Assembly: GCF_012847295.1 (NCBI RefSeq)
Contig: NZ_JABBDY010000001.1
Span: 124,001 to 188,000, forward strand
Origin: Microbacterium sp. MF43
GTDB lineage: Bacteria; Actinomycetota; Actinomycetes; Actinomycetales; Microbacteriaceae
Direction of reading: 5' to 3'
DNA: 64,000 nucleotides
Shown here: positions 62,765-64,000 of the stretch, one piece after another
How the letters are laid out: each line of letters opens with the position of its first letter
How positions within the stretch are numbered: position 1 is the stretch's first letter
The notes under the pieces: model-generated
Databases searched by the model: none
Seen by the model: only the letters and a program-made list of their open reading frames with translations
What the model was told of the DNA's origin: nothing
Program-made: the position numbers and the translations under genes

Positions 62765-63010
62765 CCGGCGCGGCTCGTCGCCGCGGCTCCGCCGGGCTGT
62801 GGATTCCGGCGGCGGCACACAGGTCCGCCGGGTATCCTTCACCTGCCCACACCGCAGTCCACTGCGACACACCCCCCTGATGTCGTCGAGGTGACGCGTG
62901 TGCGGCGCCTCGCCCACCTCGCTCTCCCCGCTCGGTGCGCTGCGCCGGACCCGCTTCGCCCGTACCCGAAGCGATCCGACGGCAGCACCCCGAAGAAGCG
63001 GAGACCCCCG

Positions 63011-64000
63011 ATGCCAGACAACGCGGTTCCGGCCCGCACGGCCGACGACTCGACGTTCGATCGCCTGCTCGCGGCGCAGGCCGACGCCACCCCCACCACC
63101 ACGTTCGCCACGGCGTTCCGCGGCTACGACAAGGACGAGGTCGACACCGCCGTCGCCGAGCTCGAGGCCCGCGCTCGCTCGGCCGCCGAGCAGCTGACTG
63201 CGCTGAAGCAGAACCAGCGTCGTGCCAGCGCGGTCGTCGCGCAGACCCGCGAGAAGATCGCCGCGCTCGAGATCGAGCTCGAGGCCGCCACCCGCGAGCG
63301 CAGCGAGGCGGTCGCCCGCCTCGAGTCGGCGGTGACGACTGCGACCGCCGAGTCCCGTGACGCCGTGGCGGCTCTCGAGGCCGAGCTCGCCGCCACCCGC
63401 GCCCGCGCGTCGGCGTCGGAGCAGCGCGTGCAGGCGCTCACCGAGGAGCTCGTCGGCGCGACCGACGACACACCCAACGGCCAGCAGTTCGAAGAGATCC
63501 TGCGCGTCGCCGAGGAGCAGGCCAGCGTGCTGCTGCGCAACGCCACGGTGCAGGGCGAGCGACTGCTCGAGGCGGCGCGCGCCGAGATCGAGAGCCGGCG
63601 CAAGGACGCACAGGCCGAGGCCGACGCGATCCTGTCCCAGGCGCAGCACGAGGCGCAGCAGGTGCGGCTCCGCATCGACACCGAGCTCACCGCGCACCGC
63701 TCGACGATCGAGCGCGAGGCCGCGCACGCCGCAGAGAAGGTGTCGCAGGCGGAGCGGGAGGCCGCGGCGATCCGCACCGAGGCCGAGAAGGGCGCCGCCG
63801 CGCTGCGCTCGATGGTCGCGCGCGAGACGGCCGAGGCCCGCGCCGAGGCCGAAGAGGCCGTGCGCGAGCTGCGCGTTCGCGCCCTCGACTTCGAAGCGTC
63901 GCTGACCCGTCGGCAGGACGACGCGCAGCAGGAGTTCCTCGTCCTCCACAACCAGGCCGTTGCGCACGCCGAGCGCATCACCCAGGACGCCAACGAGCAG
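63011..64000 (+). CDS. DivIVA-domain coiled-coil protein, 5' part (runs off the window)
   Basis: 330 codons are visible. The N-terminal FATAFRGYDKDEVDTAVAEL is the DivIVA/Wag31 membrane-curvature motif region, followed by a continuous coiled coil (EKIAALEIELEAATRERSEA, EEQASVLLRNATVQGERLLE). It may act in polar growth or cell division. TATCCT (62833-62838) gives a 5' leader of about 165 nt; no other feature is seen in 62765-63010. The long antisense frame is a coding-bias shadow. Confidence 0.82.
   Translation, partial: MPDNAVPARTADDSTFDRLLAAQADATPTTTFATAFRGYDKDEVDTAVAELEARARSAAEQLTALKQNQRRASAVVAQTREKIAALEIELEAATRERSEAVARLESAVTTATAESRDAVAALEAELAATRARASASEQRVQALTEELVGATDDTPNGQQFEEILRVAEEQASVLLRNATVQGERLLEAARAEIESRRKDAQAEADAILSQAQHEAQQVRLRIDTELTAHRSTIEREAAHAAEKVSQAEREAAAIRTEAEKGAAALRSMVARETAEARAEAEEAVRELRVRALDFEASLTRRQDDAQQEFLVLHNQAVAHAERITQDANEQ

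Noticed and set aside
61127-63967. 946-codon open frame on the minus strand opposite the M3 peptidase and DivIVA-domain genes
   Set aside because: High-GC genes leave long open antisense frames; the product has no recognisable motif and the plus-strand genes are clear.

Overview
The window is a high-GC, densely packed actinobacterial chromosome segment. The protein families (paired DUF7882-type proteins, DUF6412 next to a YidC-like insertase, Lhr-Nei2, DivIVA-like coiled coil) and the recurrent heptamer GGATGCC suggest Microbacteriaceae, most likely Microbacterium. This is inferred from sequence style; no rRNA is present. Many transcripts look leaderless: a TANNNT or CANNAT box lies 5-7 nt before the ATG/GTG at about 21 genes. 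I saw no tRNA, rRNA, CRISPR array, prophage or intact IS.

Layout. 1-1852 (minus): pantothenate operon (DUF2520 reductase, panC, panB cut by the edge). 1998-4474 (plus): two ion channels flanking DUF6412 and a YidC/Oxa1 paralogue. 4527-6817 (plus): transsulfuration operon (cystathionine beta-synthase, cystathionine gamma-synthase) preceded by a leaderless 8-codon ORF with three Cys codons, probably a cysteine attenuator. 6849-8888: Old Yellow Enzyme-type reductase. 9006-9826: convergent DUF7882 paralogues. 9837-12527: TetR and the divergent sugar isomerase/oxidoreductase pair it probably controls. 12526-12727: palindromic repeat. 12732-14851: reductase and class III aminotransferase. 15359-26388: xylose/xylo-oligosaccharide locus (ROK repressor, sugar ABC importer lacking its ATPase, GH3 glycosidase, LacI repressor, xylA, xylB) with visible operators. 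26389-26899: the only gene-free stretch over 300 bp, filled by REP-like inverted repeats. 26900-31893: coiled-coil protein, small alarmone synthetase, CPA2 antiporter, TspO-like protein, glutamine amidotransferase.

31955-37533 holds the most interesting system: an ECF sigma factor, a small protein with a beta-sandwich-like C-terminus, a subtilase without signal peptide carrying five PYGRTN repeats, and a TPR-CHAT (caspase-like) protease. A 12-bp sequence (TGTATCAGACCG) occurs once before the sigma gene and once after the CHAT gene. I read this as a cytoplasmic protease-sigma signalling cassette, reminiscent in parts of type III-E CRISPR (TPR-CHAT plus RpoE-like sigma) but with no CRISPR component.

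37560-39778: LysR-effector-domain protein, DUF1304 protein with a problematic start, secreted nuclease, hexapeptide protein. 39934-51113: polyamine-type uptake and catabolism (class III aminotransferase, PucR regulator, cupin, PuuB-like oxidase, amidohydrolase, PotABCD-like transporter). 51375-56922: nei2-lhr DNA repair operon. 56984-64000: PspC protein, ABC-F protein with a candidate leader peptide and a repeat-derived coding insert, carboxylesterase, NUDIX-like protein, M3 peptidase and the start of a DivIVA-domain protein.
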